Shown: positions 16,109 through 26,630, counted from the stretch's first letter. The stretch: DNA of 64,000 nucleotides from Terasakiella magnetica (GCA_902729415.1 CACVCF010000057.1:27218-91217), one strand, 5' to 3'. Numbers and translations are program-made. The notes: generated by a model not told the origin, from the sequence alone.

Positions 16109-17206
16109 ATGCGGGTGCTGATCAACGCGGTTCATTCCAAGAGCGGCGGCGGCGTTACCTATCTGCGCAACATGCTGCCCTTGTTGCGTGCCGAGGGTCT
16201 CGACCTGCACGTAGTGGTGCAGGCTGATCAGGAGGACATGGCCCGCGAGGTCTGCGGCACTCTTCCGCTTCATATTCTGCCGCTGCGGTCCAAGCTGGTG
16301 ACGGTGCTGCTGCAAGAGCAGATCGCCCTGCCCATCCTGGCGGCCCGTCTCAAGGCGCGGGTGGTGTTCTCGCCCGCCAATTACGGGCCGTTGCTGGGGG
16401 TGCGCTCGGTGCTGCTGCTGCGCAACGCCTTCGAGGTCGACAGCCTGGAAAAACGCTGGTCCAAGCGCGCCTACTGGCGGGCGGTGCGGCTGCTGACCTG
16501 GGCCTGCTTCAAGACCTGCCGCCGCGCCATCATCGTGTCCGCCCATGCCTGCCGCGCCTTTCTCGATGGTTTCGGCCTTGCCGACGATCCCCGCATCAGC
16601 GTGGTGCATCACGGCGTCGGTACCGCGTTCCACCCCCCCGCTGACGACGGGGTCCGGGTGCGCCACCGCCTGCTGGCGGTATCCGACCTTTATGTGCAGA
16701 AGAATTTCGAGACCCTGCTGCGGGCGGTGGCGCGGTTGAAGCCCGATTTCCCCGATCTGTCGCTGCACATCGCCGGGCGCGCGCTGGATCCTGCTTATGC
16801 CCAGGGGCTGCGGGATTTATGCCATGACCTGAAGCTGGACGGCGCTGTCACTTTCCTGGGCGGGCAGCCCCCGGCGCGGGTGGCCGCGCTGTACCGCGAG
16901 GCGCAGGTGTTCGTCTTTCCCTCGCTGGTGGAGACCTTCGGCAATCCCCTGGTCGAGGCCATGGCGTCGGGCATTCCCATCGTCTGCACCAAGGCCGCGG
17001 CCATGCCGGAAATCCTGGGTGACGCCGGAATACTGGTTCAGCCCCGCGACGTGGACAGTATGGCCGATGCCATTGCGCGCCTGCTTGGTGACCCGGCGCT
17101 GTGGCGGGTGACGGCGGATAAGGGGCTGGACCGGGCCAAGGCCTTTTCGTGGAAGAAGAACGCCCGGCTCACCGCCGCCATTTTGAGGGAAGCGGGAGAA
17201 GCGTGA
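16109..17206 (+). CDS. Family 4 glycosyltransferase
   Basis: A 366-residue GT-B fold enzyme probably adding a sugar in LPS or surface-polysaccharide assembly. The N-terminus has the glycine-rich SKSGGGVTYLRN (10-21). The C-terminal half carries the GT4 nucleotide-sugar site ETFGNPLVEA (275-284, the E-x7-E type motif) and GIPIVCTKAAAMPE. The ATG is 1 bp after the preceding stop, so it is likely co-transcribed with the DUF2478 gene. Acceptor and donor cannot be told from sequence. It is the first of four glycosyltransferases in this cluster. Confidence 0.88.
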   Translation: MRVLINAVHSKSGGGVTYLRNMLPLLRAEGLDLHVVVQADQEDMAREVCGTLPLHILPLRSKLVTVLLQEQIALPILAARLKARVVFSPANYGPLLGVRSVLLLRNAFEVDSLEKRWSKRAYWRAVRLLTWACFKTCRRAIIVSAHACRAFLDGFGLADDPRISVVHHGVGTAFHPPADDGVRVRHRLLAVSDLYVQKNFETLLRAVARLKPDFPDLSLHIAGRALDPAYAQGLRDLCHDLKLDGAVTFLGGQPPARVAALYREAQVFVFPSLVETFGNPLVEAMASGIPIVCTKAAAMPEILGDAGILVQPRDVDSMADAIARLLGDPALWRVTADKGLDRAKAFSWKKNARLTAAILREAGEA

Positions 17207-17289
17207 CAAGCGCGGGTATGACGGCGTGAGGAATGGCAGTATATCTTTTTTGAATCACTCCTTGGCCTGATCGGAAACAGAGAACAGCA

Positions 17290-18021
17290 ATGCGGATTTC
17301 GTGGTCCTTGGGGGTGTGGCGCCCGGCGATGCGCACGCTGCCCGATCCCGCCACCGTGGCGGTCACGGTGGACGACGCTCCCATGCCCGATACCATGCCC
17401 GCCATGCTGGATCTGCTGGACCGCTTCGGCGCCAAAGCCACCTTCTTCATGAGCGGCTGCCGGGCGGTGGCGGCGGATGATCTGGTGGCCGAGACGGTGC
17501 GGCGCGGCCATGCGGTCTATGCCCATGGCTGGGACCACGTGCGTCTCGACCGCGAGACGCCCGCGCGGCTGATAGAGGATATGGCGCGGTGCGAGGCCCT
17601 GCTGGCGCGGCACCGTCCGACGCCGGTGCCCTATCTGGTGCGGCTGCCCTATAACGGCGGCTGGCGCAATTCCAGGGTTCACCGCACCTTGGCCTGCTGG
17701 CAGCAAGGCTGCGCCGTGGTGCATTGGGGGCCGTCGACCGAGGATCACATGATCTCGACCCGTTGCGCCTCCGAGGCCGAGGTCGAGCCCGAATGCCGCC
17801 GCGAGGTCGATCGCCTGATGGCCGATCCCCGCTTGCCTGGCGGCATTATCTTGATGCACGACCAGCCCATCAACGACCGCCCCGGCGCCGCGTTCAAGCC
17901 CGCCGTCACTGTCACCTTGATGCGGCTGCTGCTGGAAGGTCTTGCCGCCAAGGGCCTGACTTCCGTGGTTCTGCCGCCGCCGCCGCCCCAGGCGTGGTGG
18001 CGGCGCTTCGCCCTGACCTGA
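17290..18021 (+). CDS. NodB-type polysaccharide deacetylase family protein
   Basis: 243 residues with the NodB homology motifs in order: TVDDAP (26-31, catalytic base and metal Asp), HGWDH (79-83, metal His pair), RLPYNGG (118-124, variant of the R-P-P-Y/F-G motif), and LMHD (188-191, catalytic His). Such enzymes remove N-acetyl or other acyl groups from sugars. No signal peptide is seen, so action on a cytoplasmic glycan intermediate fits its place between glycosyltransferase genes. It follows an 83-bp gap and is 12 bp before the next gene. The exact substrate is unknown. Confidence 0.86.
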   Translation: MRISWSLGVWRPAMRTLPDPATVAVTVDDAPMPDTMPAMLDLLDRFGAKATFFMSGCRAVAADDLVAETVRRGHAVYAHGWDHVRLDRETPARLIEDMARCEALLARHRPTPVPYLVRLPYNGGWRNSRVHRTLACWQQGCAVVHWGPSTEDHMISTRCASEAEVEPECRREVDRLMADPRLPGGIILMHDQPINDRPGAAFKPAVTVTLMRLLLEGLAAKGLTSVVLPPPPPQAWWRRFALT

Positions 18022-18033
18022 AGGAGAGCCCGT

Positions 18034-19185
18034 TTGCGCATCCTGCACACCATTCCCGGACGCAATTGGGGCGGCATGGAACATCGCACCCTGGAACAGG
18101 TGCGCTGGCTGGTCCGCCACGGCCATGCGGTGTGGTTGGCTTCGCCCGCCGATGGCGAATCCTATGCCCGCGCCGCCAAGGAAGGCCTGCCGGTGATCGA
18201 TTTCGACTTTGACCGTCCCTGGAGTCTGGGCTCGGTCATCGCGTTCCGCAAGCTGGTGCGCCAAGTCCGGCCCGATGTGATCGATACCCACGTCACCCGT
18301 GACGCCAAGGTGGCGCTGACCTGCCTCGACCTTGCCGCCGTGGTGCGGTCGCGCCATGTCAATCAACCCTTGAAGACGTCGCTGATCCGCCGGTTACAGT
18401 GGCGGCTGGGGGCAGACCAAATCATTACGGTGGCGGAATGCACCCGTCAGCACCTGCTGGAGATCGGTCTGGCCGACCCCAAACGGTCGATTTCCATCGG
18501 CGGCTGGGCCGACGAGCGCTTTTTCGACCTGCCTGATCCGGTCGCCACCCGCGCCCGACTGCGGGCCGAGCTGGCCATCCCAGCAGAGCCCTATGTCTGG
18601 GTCTGTGTCGGTATGATTCGCCCCGACAAGGGCCAGGATCATCTGTTGAATGCTTTGGCGCTGCTGAAGGACAAGGGGCTCGAGCCCATGCTGGTGGTGG
18701 TGGGCTCTGCCACCGCTGAATGCGCCGAATACGAGGCCGGGCTTCACCGCCAGCTGGAAAAGCTGGGTCTCAATGGCCGGGTGGTGTTCACGGGCTACCG
18801 TGATGACGTGTCCGAAATGATGCAGATGGGCGATGCGGTGGTGATTCCGTCTTTGACCGAGGCCCAGCCGCGGGTGGCGGTCCAGGCCTTCGCCGTGGGC
18901 AAGCCGGTGGTGGCCAGCGCCGTGGGCGGGGTCCCCGAGATCGTCTTCGACGGCGAGACCGGCTGGCTGGTGCCGCCCGCCGACCCGGTTCGGCTGGCCG
19001 ATGCCATGGCCCGCGTCATGACCGATGCCGCCGCCACCGCCGCCATCGGCGCCAAGGCCCGCAAAATGGCGGAAGAGACCATGCGTTTCGACCACCGCAT
19101 GGCCCAGACCCTGGCCACCTATGCCAAGGCGCGGGATTGGGCCATGACCCGCTCGTTCTTGCGCCTGAAGGGAGAGGGGGCATGA
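18034..19185 (+). CDS. Family 4 glycosyltransferase
   Basis: 383 residues, GT-B fold. The N-terminus MRILHTIPGRNWGGMEHRTLE is the usual sugar-acceptor loop. The C-terminal domain begins at VWVCVGMIRPDKGQDHLL and carries EAQPRVAVQAFAVGKPVVAS and GGVPEIV, the GT4 donor-site region. A TTG start at 18034 is chosen because AAGGAGAG (18021-18028) lies just upstream and no ATG or GTG fits. Its TGA overlaps the next ATG (ATGA), indicating translational coupling. Probable role in LPS core or capsule assembly, substrate unknown. Confidence 0.88.
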   Translation: MRILHTIPGRNWGGMEHRTLEQVRWLVRHGHAVWLASPADGESYARAAKEGLPVIDFDFDRPWSLGSVIAFRKLVRQVRPDVIDTHVTRDAKVALTCLDLAAVVRSRHVNQPLKTSLIRRLQWRLGADQIITVAECTRQHLLEIGLADPKRSISIGGWADERFFDLPDPVATRARLRAELAIPAEPYVWVCVGMIRPDKGQDHLLNALALLKDKGLEPMLVVVGSATAECAEYEAGLHRQLEKLGLNGRVVFTGYRDDVSEMMQMGDAVVIPSLTEAQPRVAVQAFAVGKPVVASAVGGVPEIVFDGETGWLVPPADPVRLADAMARVMTDAAATAAIGAKARKMAEETMRFDHRMAQTLATYAKARDWAMTRSFLRLKGEGA

Positions 19186-19943
19186 GCCCGCCACGTCTGA
19201 CCGCCCTGGTGGTGGTCCATAACGAGGAAAAACGGCTGCAATCCTGCCTGGATAAGCTTCATTTCGCAGACGAATTGGTTGTGGTGCTGGATAAATGCAC
19301 CGATGGCACCAAGGAGATCGCTCTGTCCTTTGGGGCCAGGCTGATCGAGGGTGCGTGGGAGCGCGAAGGCGACCGCCGCAACACCGGCATCGCGGCGTGC
19401 ACCAGCGAATGGGTGCTGGAGGTGGATGCCGACGAGCATGTACCGCCCGCTTTGGCCGAGGAAATCCGCCGCGTCATCGCCACCTCGGCTTTCGCCTGGC
19501 ACGAGATCTTGGTGGATAATTTCATCGGCACGCGGCTGGTGCGTCACGGCTGGGGCGCGTCCTACGGCAAAGCGGCCTATCCCGGTCTGTTCCGCAAGGA
19601 GGCCAAGACCTGGGGGCTGGACCGGGTTCACCCTAGCCTGACCTGGCGGGGGCGCAAGGGGCCGATGCTGGAGAACCGCCTGCTGCATTATGTCGATAAG
19701 AATATCTCCGATATGATCCGGCGGCTGGATTCCTATTCCACGGCGCGGGCCAAGGACCTGCGCGAGCGCGGCGAGACCTGGGGCTCGGGCGCTTCCAATG
19801 TCCGGCGCATGGTCAGCCGCTTCTTCAAGTGCTATGTGCGGCGCGGCGGCTGGAAGGAAGGCGGCTATGGCCTCGTCATCGCCGTCTGTGCCGCGCTTTA
19901 CCCGATGCTGTCCCATCTCAAGGCCCGCTACGAAAAGGAATAG
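19182..19943 (+). CDS. Family 2 glycosyltransferase (WaaE/KdtX-like)
   Basis: A 253-residue GT-A fold enzyme. The N-terminal LTALVVVHNEEKRLQSCL and the metal-binding Asp-x-Asp (VDADEH, 81-86) identify GT2. The overall length and the late RLDSYSTARAKDLRERG plus FFKCYVRRGGWKEGGYG pattern resemble the WaaE/KdtX group that decorates LPS inner core. Its start overlaps the previous stop by 4 bp and its stop is 4 bp before the next gene. A short hydrophobic stretch near the C-terminus may touch the inner membrane. Confidence 0.87.
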   Translation: MSPPRLTALVVVHNEEKRLQSCLDKLHFADELVVVLDKCTDGTKEIALSFGARLIEGAWEREGDRRNTGIAACTSEWVLEVDADEHVPPALAEEIRRVIATSAFAWHEILVDNFIGTRLVRHGWGASYGKAAYPGLFRKEAKTWGLDRVHPSLTWRGRKGPMLENRLLHYVDKNISDMIRRLDSYSTARAKDLRERGETWGSGASNVRRMVSRFFKCYVRRGGWKEGGYGLVIAVCAALYPMLSHLKARYEKE

Positions 19944-19947
19944 CCCC

Positions 19948-20997
19948 ATGGCCCGCATCGTCATGACCGACGACGGAATAAGCTTCGACGGCGCCACTTT
20001 GGAGGAGAGGCCGCTGGGTGGGGCCGAGACCTCGTTCATCGAGATGGCCAACGCCCTGGCGGCGCGCGGTCATGAGGTGCTGGTGTGCAACAAGTGCGAG
20101 GCCGAGCGCGTCCATCGCGGCGTCACCTGGCGGCCCTTGGCCCAAGGCGTGCCCGACAGCGCCGACCTCTACATTCCCAATCGGGGTGACAAGCTGCTGC
20201 GGCTTTGCCCTGGTGCCAAGCGGGTGATCTTCTGGATTCACAATCCGGCGGGCTATTTGCTCAAGTGGCGCTATCAGTGGAAGCTGGCCTTGCGTCGCCC
20301 GGTGATCGTGTTCTCGGGCGCCAGCCATGCCTCGACCTATCCGGCCTGGGCCTTCGCCGGCGGGCGCGAGATCGTGCTTTACGGCCTGACCGATCTGTTC
20401 TGCCATGCCGAGGAGCGCCAAGCCGTGCCACTGCCCCGCGTGGTGTTCACCTCCAATCCCATGCGCTCGCTGGATTGGCTGATGGATGTGTGGGAGAGCC
20501 GCATCCGCCCGGCAGTGCCCCATGCCGAACTGCATGTCTTTGCCGGGACCGCCACCTATGGTGCGGCGGGGGTGGCCAAGGCGGGCAAGATGGGGCCGGT
20601 GCTGGAGCGCGCCGCCGCCTTGGCCGATCAGGGGGTGATCCTGCGCGGCCCGGTGCCCAAGAGCCAATTGGTGGGGGAACTAGCCGCCGCCCGCGCCTTG
20701 CTCTATCGCGGTGATATCGGCGAGACCTTCTGTTCGGCGGTGGCCGAGGCCCAGGCCATGGGCCTGCCCGCCGTGCTGGAAGACATCGCCTGCATGAAGG
20801 AGCGGGTGGTCGAAGGCGAGACCGGCTGGGCGGTCAAGGGCGCCGAGGCCTTTGCCGAGGCCGGTATCCGCCTGCTGTCCGACGACGCTCTGTGGCGGCG
20901 TATGCATCGCGCCTGTCTGGCCCAGCAGCGCGCGTGGCGCTGGGAGCATGCGGCGGCCGAGTTCGAGCGCATCGGGGGGATCGCCGCGCCGCGATGA
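19948..20997 (+). CDS. Glycosyltransferase, GT4-like
   Basis: A 349-residue GT-B protein. The N-terminal ERPLGGAETSFIEMANALAARGHEV is typical of GT4 acceptor-side domains. The C-terminal donor domain includes YRGDIGETFCSAVAEAQAMGLPAV, with the E-x7-E arrangement, and an EGETGWAVKG tail. It starts 4 bp after the GT2 stop and ends with ATGA overlapping the TPR pseudogene start, so the cluster is one operon. Likely part of the same LPS or surface-glycan pathway; specificity unknown. Confidence 0.86.
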   Translation: MARIVMTDDGISFDGATLEERPLGGAETSFIEMANALAARGHEVLVCNKCEAERVHRGVTWRPLAQGVPDSADLYIPNRGDKLLRLCPGAKRVIFWIHNPAGYLLKWRYQWKLALRRPVIVFSGASHASTYPAWAFAGGREIVLYGLTDLFCHAEERQAVPLPRVVFTSNPMRSLDWLMDVWESRIRPAVPHAELHVFAGTATYGAAGVAKAGKMGPVLERAAALADQGVILRGPVPKSQLVGELAAARALLYRGDIGETFCSAVAEAQAMGLPAVLEDIACMKERVVEGETGWAVKGAEAFAEAGIRLLSDDALWRRMHRACLAQQRAWRWEHAAAEFERIGGIAAPR

Positions 20998-22448
20998 CGC
21001 CGTATCGGGATATCTTGGCCCATGCCCTCTCGCAGCATCGCGCCGGTCGGCTGGACGAGGCCGATATCTTCTATCGCGCCCTGCTGACCGAGAGGCCGGA
21101 TGATCCCGAATGCCTTAACCTTCTGGGGGCCGTTGCCCTGGCGAAGGGTGATTTCGAAAGGGCAATGAAGCTGGCGGTGCGGGCCTTGGTCTGTCAGCCC
21201 GGCTTTTCGCCGGCCCGGAGCAATCTGGCGGTGGCCTTGCACAAGCTGGGGCGGCTGGACGAGGCGATGGCCCAGGTCCGTGCCGCTCTCAGCCTGACTC
21301 CCGGAGAGGCCGATTGTTATTACAATTTCGGCAATATCCTGCGACAGAAGGCTTGCCCCGGCGAAGCCGCCATCGCCCAGGGCCGTGCCGTTCATCTCCG
21401 TCCCGATCACGCCAAGGCGTGGCATGCCCTCGGTCTTGCCCGGATGGACCTGGGGCGGGTGGAAGACGGGGTGAGCGCCATCCAGGGCGCCATGGCCCTA
21501 TGCCCGCAAGACCCTTACGCCCATCTGGCCCTGTCCGAAGCGCTGTTCCATCTGGGGCGCTCTGCCGAGGGCTGGGAGCGCTATGAACACCGCCACCGTC
21601 TGCCCCATGTGGCGGGGTTGGGGCGGACCTGGCCGCAGCCGGTGTAGACCGGCGATCCCCTGGCCGGGCGGCGGCTTCTGGTTCACTGGGAGCAAGGGTT
21701 TGGCGACGTCATCCAATTCGCCCGCTATGTGCCTCTGATCACGGGGGGCGAGGTCATTTTCCAGGTCAGGGCTGGTATGGCGGGGCTGATGCGGACCATG
21801 TCCAAGGCCCCGTTCATTGTGGAAGAGGGCCAGGCCCTGCCCCCGTTCGACTGCCGCATTTCCTTGCTGTCCCTGCCGCGTCGGTTCTGGGCCGCGCACG
21901 GTGCGGTCACCGCGGCCCCGCCTTATCTCCATCCTCCCGCCTCGAAGGACTGGCCGCGGCGGATTGATGCCGGGGCCAAGATGACGGTGGGGTTGTGCTG
22001 GGCGGGGCGGCCCAGCCATGCCGACGATTTCAAGCGCAGCATGGACCTGGATCGGCTGCGCCCGCTGATGGATATTCCGGAGTTACGGCTGTTCAGCCTC
22101 CAGATCGACAATCCCGAGCCCGGCCCGAAGGCTCTGCCGGATTGTGTCACCGACCTGGGGCCGGAGCTGGAAAGCTTCCTTGATACCGCCCAGGCGATCG
22201 CTGCCCTCGATCTGGTGATCACCGTCGACACCGCCTTGGCCCATCTGGCCGGAGCCCTGGGCAAGCCGGTCTGGGTGATGCTGGCTAAGACGCCCGACTG
22301 GCGCTGGGGAATGGCAGGCGAACGGACGCCGTGGTATCCGTCCATGCGTCTGTTCCGGCAGTCTCGCCCCGGTGACTGGCCCGAGGTGATCGGGCGGATC
22401 AGCGCCGCGCTGCGGCGCGGGCAAGCATCATCAGGGCGCGGGACGTGA
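20994..22448 (+). pseudogene. TPR-glycosyltransferase interrupted by an in-frame amber codon
   Basis: One continuous frame of 484 codons broken only by TAG at 21645-21647. The 217 codons before it encode tandem TPR repeats (about residues 4-200). After it the same frame continues with TGDPLAGRRLLVHWEQGFGDVIQFARYVPL, the start of the glycosyltransferase-like domain that follows TPRs in this family. It ends with DLVITVDTALAHLAGALGKPVWVML and a WRWG...WYPSMRLFRQ tail. Homologues usually have Trp at the stop position, so a TGG-to-TAG change explains it. A TPR-only product could still be made. The 3' end overlaps convergent holA by 50 bp. Confidence 0.85.
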
Positions 22449-23421
22449 TCTCGGCGGCGGGCATGCCGGTCGTCTTGCAATCGGCCTCGGCTTCGGTCAG
22501 CACCTCGAGCGCCTTGCCCAGACGATCCACCGGCCAGCGCGACAGCTGGCGTTTGAAGCGCTCCACCGCCTTGAAGATCACCGGCGGTTTCAGCGCATTC
22601 ATGGCCTGATCCATCGCCTTGCCCTGGGCCATATGACCGGCGGCCAGATGCAGGCGCTGGAAGTGGCGCGAGACGGTGCGCAGCATGGCGACCGGCGAGG
22701 TACCTTCACGCAGCAGCCGGTCCAGCACCCGCTGCGATCCGGCATGATCGCCATCGGCGGTGGTCAGCGCCAGATCGTCGAGGCCGAGGGCGGCGGTGTC
22801 ACCGACGCAGGCTTGGGCGTCCTCCAGGCTCACCCGTCCCGGCCCCCCCATATAAAGGGCAAGCTTGCCCAGCTCGGCGCGGGTTAGACGGCGGTCGCCG
22901 CCCAGGTGGTCGATGAGATAGGCCATGGCGTCGGGCTCGGCCATCAGGCCGGCTGATTTCAGCTCGTCTTGGATTACGGCGGCCAGCGATCCACCCTCAT
23001 CACCGTAACAGGCCATGGCGGCGGCGTTGTCGGCGCCCTCGAACAGTTTGCGCAACGACGAGCGCGGCCCCAGCTCGCCGCCTTCCACCACCACCAGGGC
23101 GTCGCCGATGGGGTGGCCGAGGAAGGAGGTGAGTACCGCACTTTGGGAATCTCCGGCATCGCGCAGTACCACCACGCGGCGTCCGCCGCCCATGGCCATG
23201 GCGGCGGCTTCGTCGGCCAGGCGTGAGGGAATATCCTTGAGGGCGGCGGGCGTCAGCTCGGTGATGCGGAAGGGGTCGGAGAGGTCCGGAACTACGCTTT
23301 TCATCAGGCGCTGTACCCGTTCACGGACCAGGCCAAGATCGGGACCGAAGACCAGAATGGCGCGCATGGCCGGGTCGGGGGCCTTGATAAAGGCTTCGAT
23401 CCGCGAGCCCGAGAGCTTCAC
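22399..23421 (-). CDS. holA: DNA polymerase III delta subunit
   Basis: A 340-residue clamp-loader subunit that opens the beta sliding clamp, working with the tau/gamma product encoded at the right end of this window. The N-terminal AILVFGPDLGLVRERV, the central VVVEGGELGPRSSLRKLFE and the DRRLTRAELGKLALYMG segment match HolA. It starts with GTG overlapping the lptE stop (GTGA). The leuS-lptE-holA order is a standard proteobacterial arrangement, which supports the call. Its 3' end overlaps the amber-interrupted gene on the other strand. Confidence 0.93.
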   Translation of the reverse strand: MKLSGSRIEAFIKAPDPAMRAILVFGPDLGLVRERVQRLMKSVVPDLSDPFRITELTPAALKDIPSRLADEAAAMAMGGGRRVVVLRDAGDSQSAVLTSFLGHPIGDALVVVEGGELGPRSSLRKLFEGADNAAAMACYGDEGGSLAAVIQDELKSAGLMAEPDAMAYLIDHLGGDRRLTRAELGKLALYMGGPGRVSLEDAQACVGDTAALGLDDLALTTADGDHAGSQRVLDRLLREGTSPVAMLRTVSRHFQRLHLAAGHMAQGKAMDQAMNALKPPVIFKAVERFKRQLSRWPVDRLGKALEVLTEAEADCKTTGMPAAEITSRALMMLARAAARR

Positions 23422-24023
23422 TGCTGCTCCATCAGCCGCGATGGGCGCGGCTTGGCGTCCATATCATCGACGTCGTCCAGGGGCGAGCGGCGAATGCGGT
23501 ATTTGGGGTCGTTGGGGTTGGCTTTGTACTGTTTGATGGCGATTGCGGCGCGCGAGCGGATATCGTCGGCCAATTGTTCGATGGCGCGGCTTTCGGCATC
23601 GCGCTCCATGGCGACGCTGGCATAGCGCGGGCCGAGATAGTCGAAATTGGCGATGGCGGTCGAGGCGTCGCTGAGGATGGTCCGGCGTCCCGCGCTCAGG
23701 CCGATCTGTGCCGTCAGAACCATGCGGCCCAGGGTGGCGAAGCTGTCCTTGCGATAGCCGAGATCGCTCAGACTCTGGCTCAGCTTGATGGTCAGGACGT
23801 AATCGGGGCTGGCGGGTTCCCCCCGCGGCGTCAGGCGCTGAAGCAGGGAGTTGCGCAATTGCTGGCCGATGCGGTCGTCGATACGATCGATATAGATGTT
23901 GGCTAAATCGCTGCCGCCGGATTCGGCCTCCGCGCCGCTTTTACCGTAAAGCGGGCGAAAGCCGCAGCCGACCGGCCCCAGCGCCAGGATAAGCAGGACG
24001 ATAAGAGGTCTAGACCACCACAT
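23418..24023 (-). CDS. lptE: LPS-assembly lipoprotein LptE
   Basis: A 201-residue outer-membrane lipoprotein that partners LptD in exporting LPS. A short basic N-terminus and hydrophobic core lead to a lipobox ending PVGC, followed by GFRPLYG, the classic LptE/RlpB start. The rest is a compact alpha/beta domain plus a Lys/Arg-rich tail. The ATG at 24023, inside the leuS 3' end, gives a normal signal peptide; an ATG seven codons earlier is possible. It sits between leuS and holA as in most proteobacteria. Confidence 0.9.
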   Translation of the reverse strand: MWWSRPLIVLLILALGPVGCGFRPLYGKSGAEAESGGSDLANIYIDRIDDRIGQQLRNSLLQRLTPRGEPASPDYVLTIKLSQSLSDLGYRKDSFATLGRMVLTAQIGLSAGRRTILSDASTAIANFDYLGPRYASVAMERDAESRAIEQLADDIRSRAAIAIKQYKANPNDPKYRIRRSPLDDVDDMDAKPRPSRLMEQQ

Positions 24024-26586
24024 TGACGATCCGATTGGGTACAACCACCACCTTACGCGGCGGTTTGCCTGACATTGCCGAAATCACCGCAGCTTGCGCA
24101 AGCGCCGTCTGTTCTGCCAGGGCGTTATCGGCATCCTTGGGCAGGTCGATGGTGGCGCGCAGCTTGCCGTTGACCTGAACCGCGACGGTGACGCTGTCTT
24201 CCACCAGCAAGGCGGTTTCGGCCACCGGCCAGCCCTGTTCCACCAGCAGGCCCGATTGCCCCAGTTCGGCCCACAGCTCTTCCGCCAGATGCGGCATCAT
24301 GGGGCCGATCAGGCGGGCGGCGGTCTCCAGACCTTCGCGCAGCACCCAACCCGCACCCTGGGCACTGGCGGGGAGTTCGCCCAAGCCGTTGGTCATCTCG
24401 CGGATGTGGGCCACCGCCTTGTTGAAGTGGAAGCGTTCGAGATCGTCGCCGACCGTGGCGATGGTCTTGTGCACCAGCCGCCGCGCCTTGACCGCGTCGG
24501 ACCCCAATTCGGGCATGGCGCTTCCGGGGGCGGGCAGCGCCGCGGCCACCACCATGCGCCACAGACGGTTGACATAGCGCCAGGCGCCGTCGATGCCGGA
24601 TTCGGTCCAGTCGAGATCGCGCTCGGGCGGAGAATCCGACAGCATGAACAGACGCGCCGTATCGGCGCCATAGCCGTCGATGATGCCGGCGGGATCGACC
24701 ACGTTCTTCTTGGACTTGCTCATCTTTTCCGAGCGGCCGCCGGTCACCGGCGCACCGGTTTCGGCGTGCACCAGGGCACCGTCGGGGCCGTGGGCCACCT
24801 CGGTGGGATAGAGCCACTGCCCATCCTCGGACTTGAAGGTCTCGTGGCAGATCATGCCCTGGGTCAACAGCCCGGCGAAGGGTTCCTTGACCCCGAGATA
24901 GCCGCAATCCTTCAAAGCGCGGGTGAAGAAACGGGAATACAGCAGGTGCAGCACCGCATGCTCGATGCCGCCGATATACTGGTCCACCGACATCCAGTAA
25001 TCCGCCGCCGACTTGTCGAAGGCGACGTCGCTGCGGCCGGGCGAGGTGAAGCGGGCGAAGTACCACGACGATTCAAAGAAGGTGTCGAAGGTATCGGTCT
25101 CGCGCCGGGCGGGCTTGCCGCAGGCGGGGCAGGCCACGTCCTTCCAGGTGGGATGATGGGCCAGGGGGTTGCCCGGCTTGTCGAAGCTGACGTCCTCGGG
25201 CAGGCGCACCGGCAGGTCGGCCTCGGGCACCGGCACGGCGCCGCAGGCCTCGCAATGGATGATGGGGATGGGGCAGCCCCAATAGCGCTGGCGCGACACA
25301 CCCCAGTCGCGCAGGCGGTAATTGATGGTGCGGTTGCCGCGTTCCATTTTCTCGATGCGGGCGATGGCCTCGGCCTTGGCGGCGTCCACCGCCAGACCGT
25401 CGAGGAAGCGGGAATTGATGGCGATGCCGTCGCCGGTATAGGCCTCGCCCTTGGCCAGGGCGGCGATGACGGCCTCCTTGTCGGCGGCGGGTTCCACCAC
25501 CTGGGTATAGCCCAGGCCGTATTTGACGGCGAAGTCCAGGTCGCGCTGGTCGTGGGCGGGGCAGCCGAAAATGGCGCCCGAGCCGTAATCCATCAGCACG
25601 AAATTGGCGACATAGACCGGCAGGGTCCAGGCCGGATCAAAGGGGTGAACCGCGCGTAAGGGCGTGGCGAAGCCCTTCTTTTCCGCCGTCTCGATGGCAG
25701 CTTCCGAGGTGCCCATGCGGTTGCACTCGGCCACGAATTCGGCGAGGGCGGGATTGGTCGCAGCCATCTCTGCGGCCAGGGGGTGGTTCGCGGCGATGGC
25801 GACGAACTTGGCGCCGAACAAGGTGTCGGGGCGGGTGGTGAAGACCTCCAGCTGGTCGGAGCGGCCTTCCAGGTCGAACATCAGCCGTGCCCCTTCCGAG
25901 CGGCCGATCCAGTTCTCCTGCATCAGGCGTACCCGTTCGGGCCAGCGTTCCAGGGTGGCGAGACTGTCGAGCAGATCCTGGGCATAGGCGGTGATTTTGA
26001 GGAACCACTGCGACAGCAGGCGCTTTTCCACCAGGGCGCCGGAGCGCCAACCGCGGCCGTCGATCACCTGCTCGTTGGCGAGAACGGTGTTTTCCACCGG
26101 GTCCCAATTGACCCAGGATTCCTTGCGGTAGACCAACCCGGCTTTGAGGAAATCCAGGAACATCTTCTGTTCGTGGCGGTAGTATTCCGGCTCGCAGGTG
26201 GCAAGCTCGCGGCTCCAATCATAGGACAGGCCCATGGACTTAAGCTGCTCGCGCATGGCGGCGATGTTTTCGCGTGTCCACTTGGCGGGGTGGACGTTGT
26301 TTTGGATGGCGGCGTTCTCGGCGGGCAGGCCAAAGGCGTCCCAGCCCATGGGGTGCAGGACGTTGAAGCCCTTGGCGCGCTTATAACGGGCCACCACGTC
26401 GCCTAGGGTATAGTTGCGGACATGGCCCATATGGATGCGTCCCGACGGATAGGGAAACATCTCCAGCACATAGTATTTCGGCCGGGAGGCGTCCTCGCGC
26501 GCTTCGAAGCAGCGCTGGTCTTCCCAGACTCGCTGCCACTTGGCCTCGGTTTCCTTCACATTATAACGTTCGTCGGAACGCGACAT
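24010..26586 (-). CDS. leuS: Leucyl-tRNA synthetase
   Basis: An 858-residue class I aminoacyl-tRNA synthetase charging tRNA-Leu, one of whose substrates is encoded at 40.0 kb. HIGH-type motif HMGH (52-55) lies in [15 protein letters not shown]. The CP1 editing domain covers about 220-410, a zinc-finger-like [15 protein letters not shown] insert follows, and KMSKSKKN lies near residue 620. Full length with normal composition. It heads the leuS-lptE-holA transcript and overlaps lptE slightly. Confidence 0.97.
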   Translation of the reverse strand: MSRSDERYNVKETEAKWQRVWEDQRCFEAREDASRPKYYVLEMFPYPSGRIHMGHVRNYTLGDVVARYKRAKGFNVLHPMGWDAFGLPAENAAIQNNVHPAKWTRENIAAMREQLKSMGLSYDWSRELATCEPEYYRHEQKMFLDFLKAGLVYRKESWVNWDPVENTVLANEQVIDGRGWRSGALVEKRLLSQWFLKITAYAQDLLDSLATLERWPERVRLMQENWIGRSEGARLMFDLEGRSDQLEVFTTRPDTLFGAKFVAIAANHPLAAEMAATNPALAEFVAECNRMGTSEAAIETAEKKGFATPLRAVHPFDPAWTLPVYVANFVLMDYGSGAIFGCPAHDQRDLDFAVKYGLGYTQVVEPAADKEAVIAALAKGEAYTGDGIAINSRFLDGLAVDAAKAEAIARIEKMERGNRTINYRLRDWGVSRQRYWGCPIPIIHCEACGAVPVPEADLPVRLPEDVSFDKPGNPLAHHPTWKDVACPACGKPARRETDTFDTFFESSWYFARFTSPGRSDVAFDKSAADYWMSVDQYIGGIEHAVLHLLYSRFFTRALKDCGYLGVKEPFAGLLTQGMICHETFKSEDGQWLYPTEVAHGPDGALVHAETGAPVTGGRSEKMSKSKKNVVDPAGIIDGYGADTARLFMLSDSPPERDLDWTESGIDGAWRYVNRLWRMVVAAALPAPGSAMPELGSDAVKARRLVHKTIATVGDDLERFHFNKAVAHIREMTNGLGELPASAQGAGWVLREGLETAARLIGPMMPHLAEELWAELGQSGLLVEQGWPVAETALLVEDSVTVAVQVNGKLRATIDLPKDADNALAEQTALAQAAVISAMSGKPPRKVVVVPNRIVNVVV

Positions 26587-26630
26587 GACGCCGTCCGTAA
26601 ATCTAGGGGGAAGCGGAAAGGGAAATGAAA

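Noticed and set aside
21729..22448. A separate gene in the 3' half of the TPR-glycosyltransferase
   Set aside because: It is in the same frame as the upstream TPR part, the join is domain-consistent, and the first ATG lacks a ribosome-binding site and would cut into the domain.
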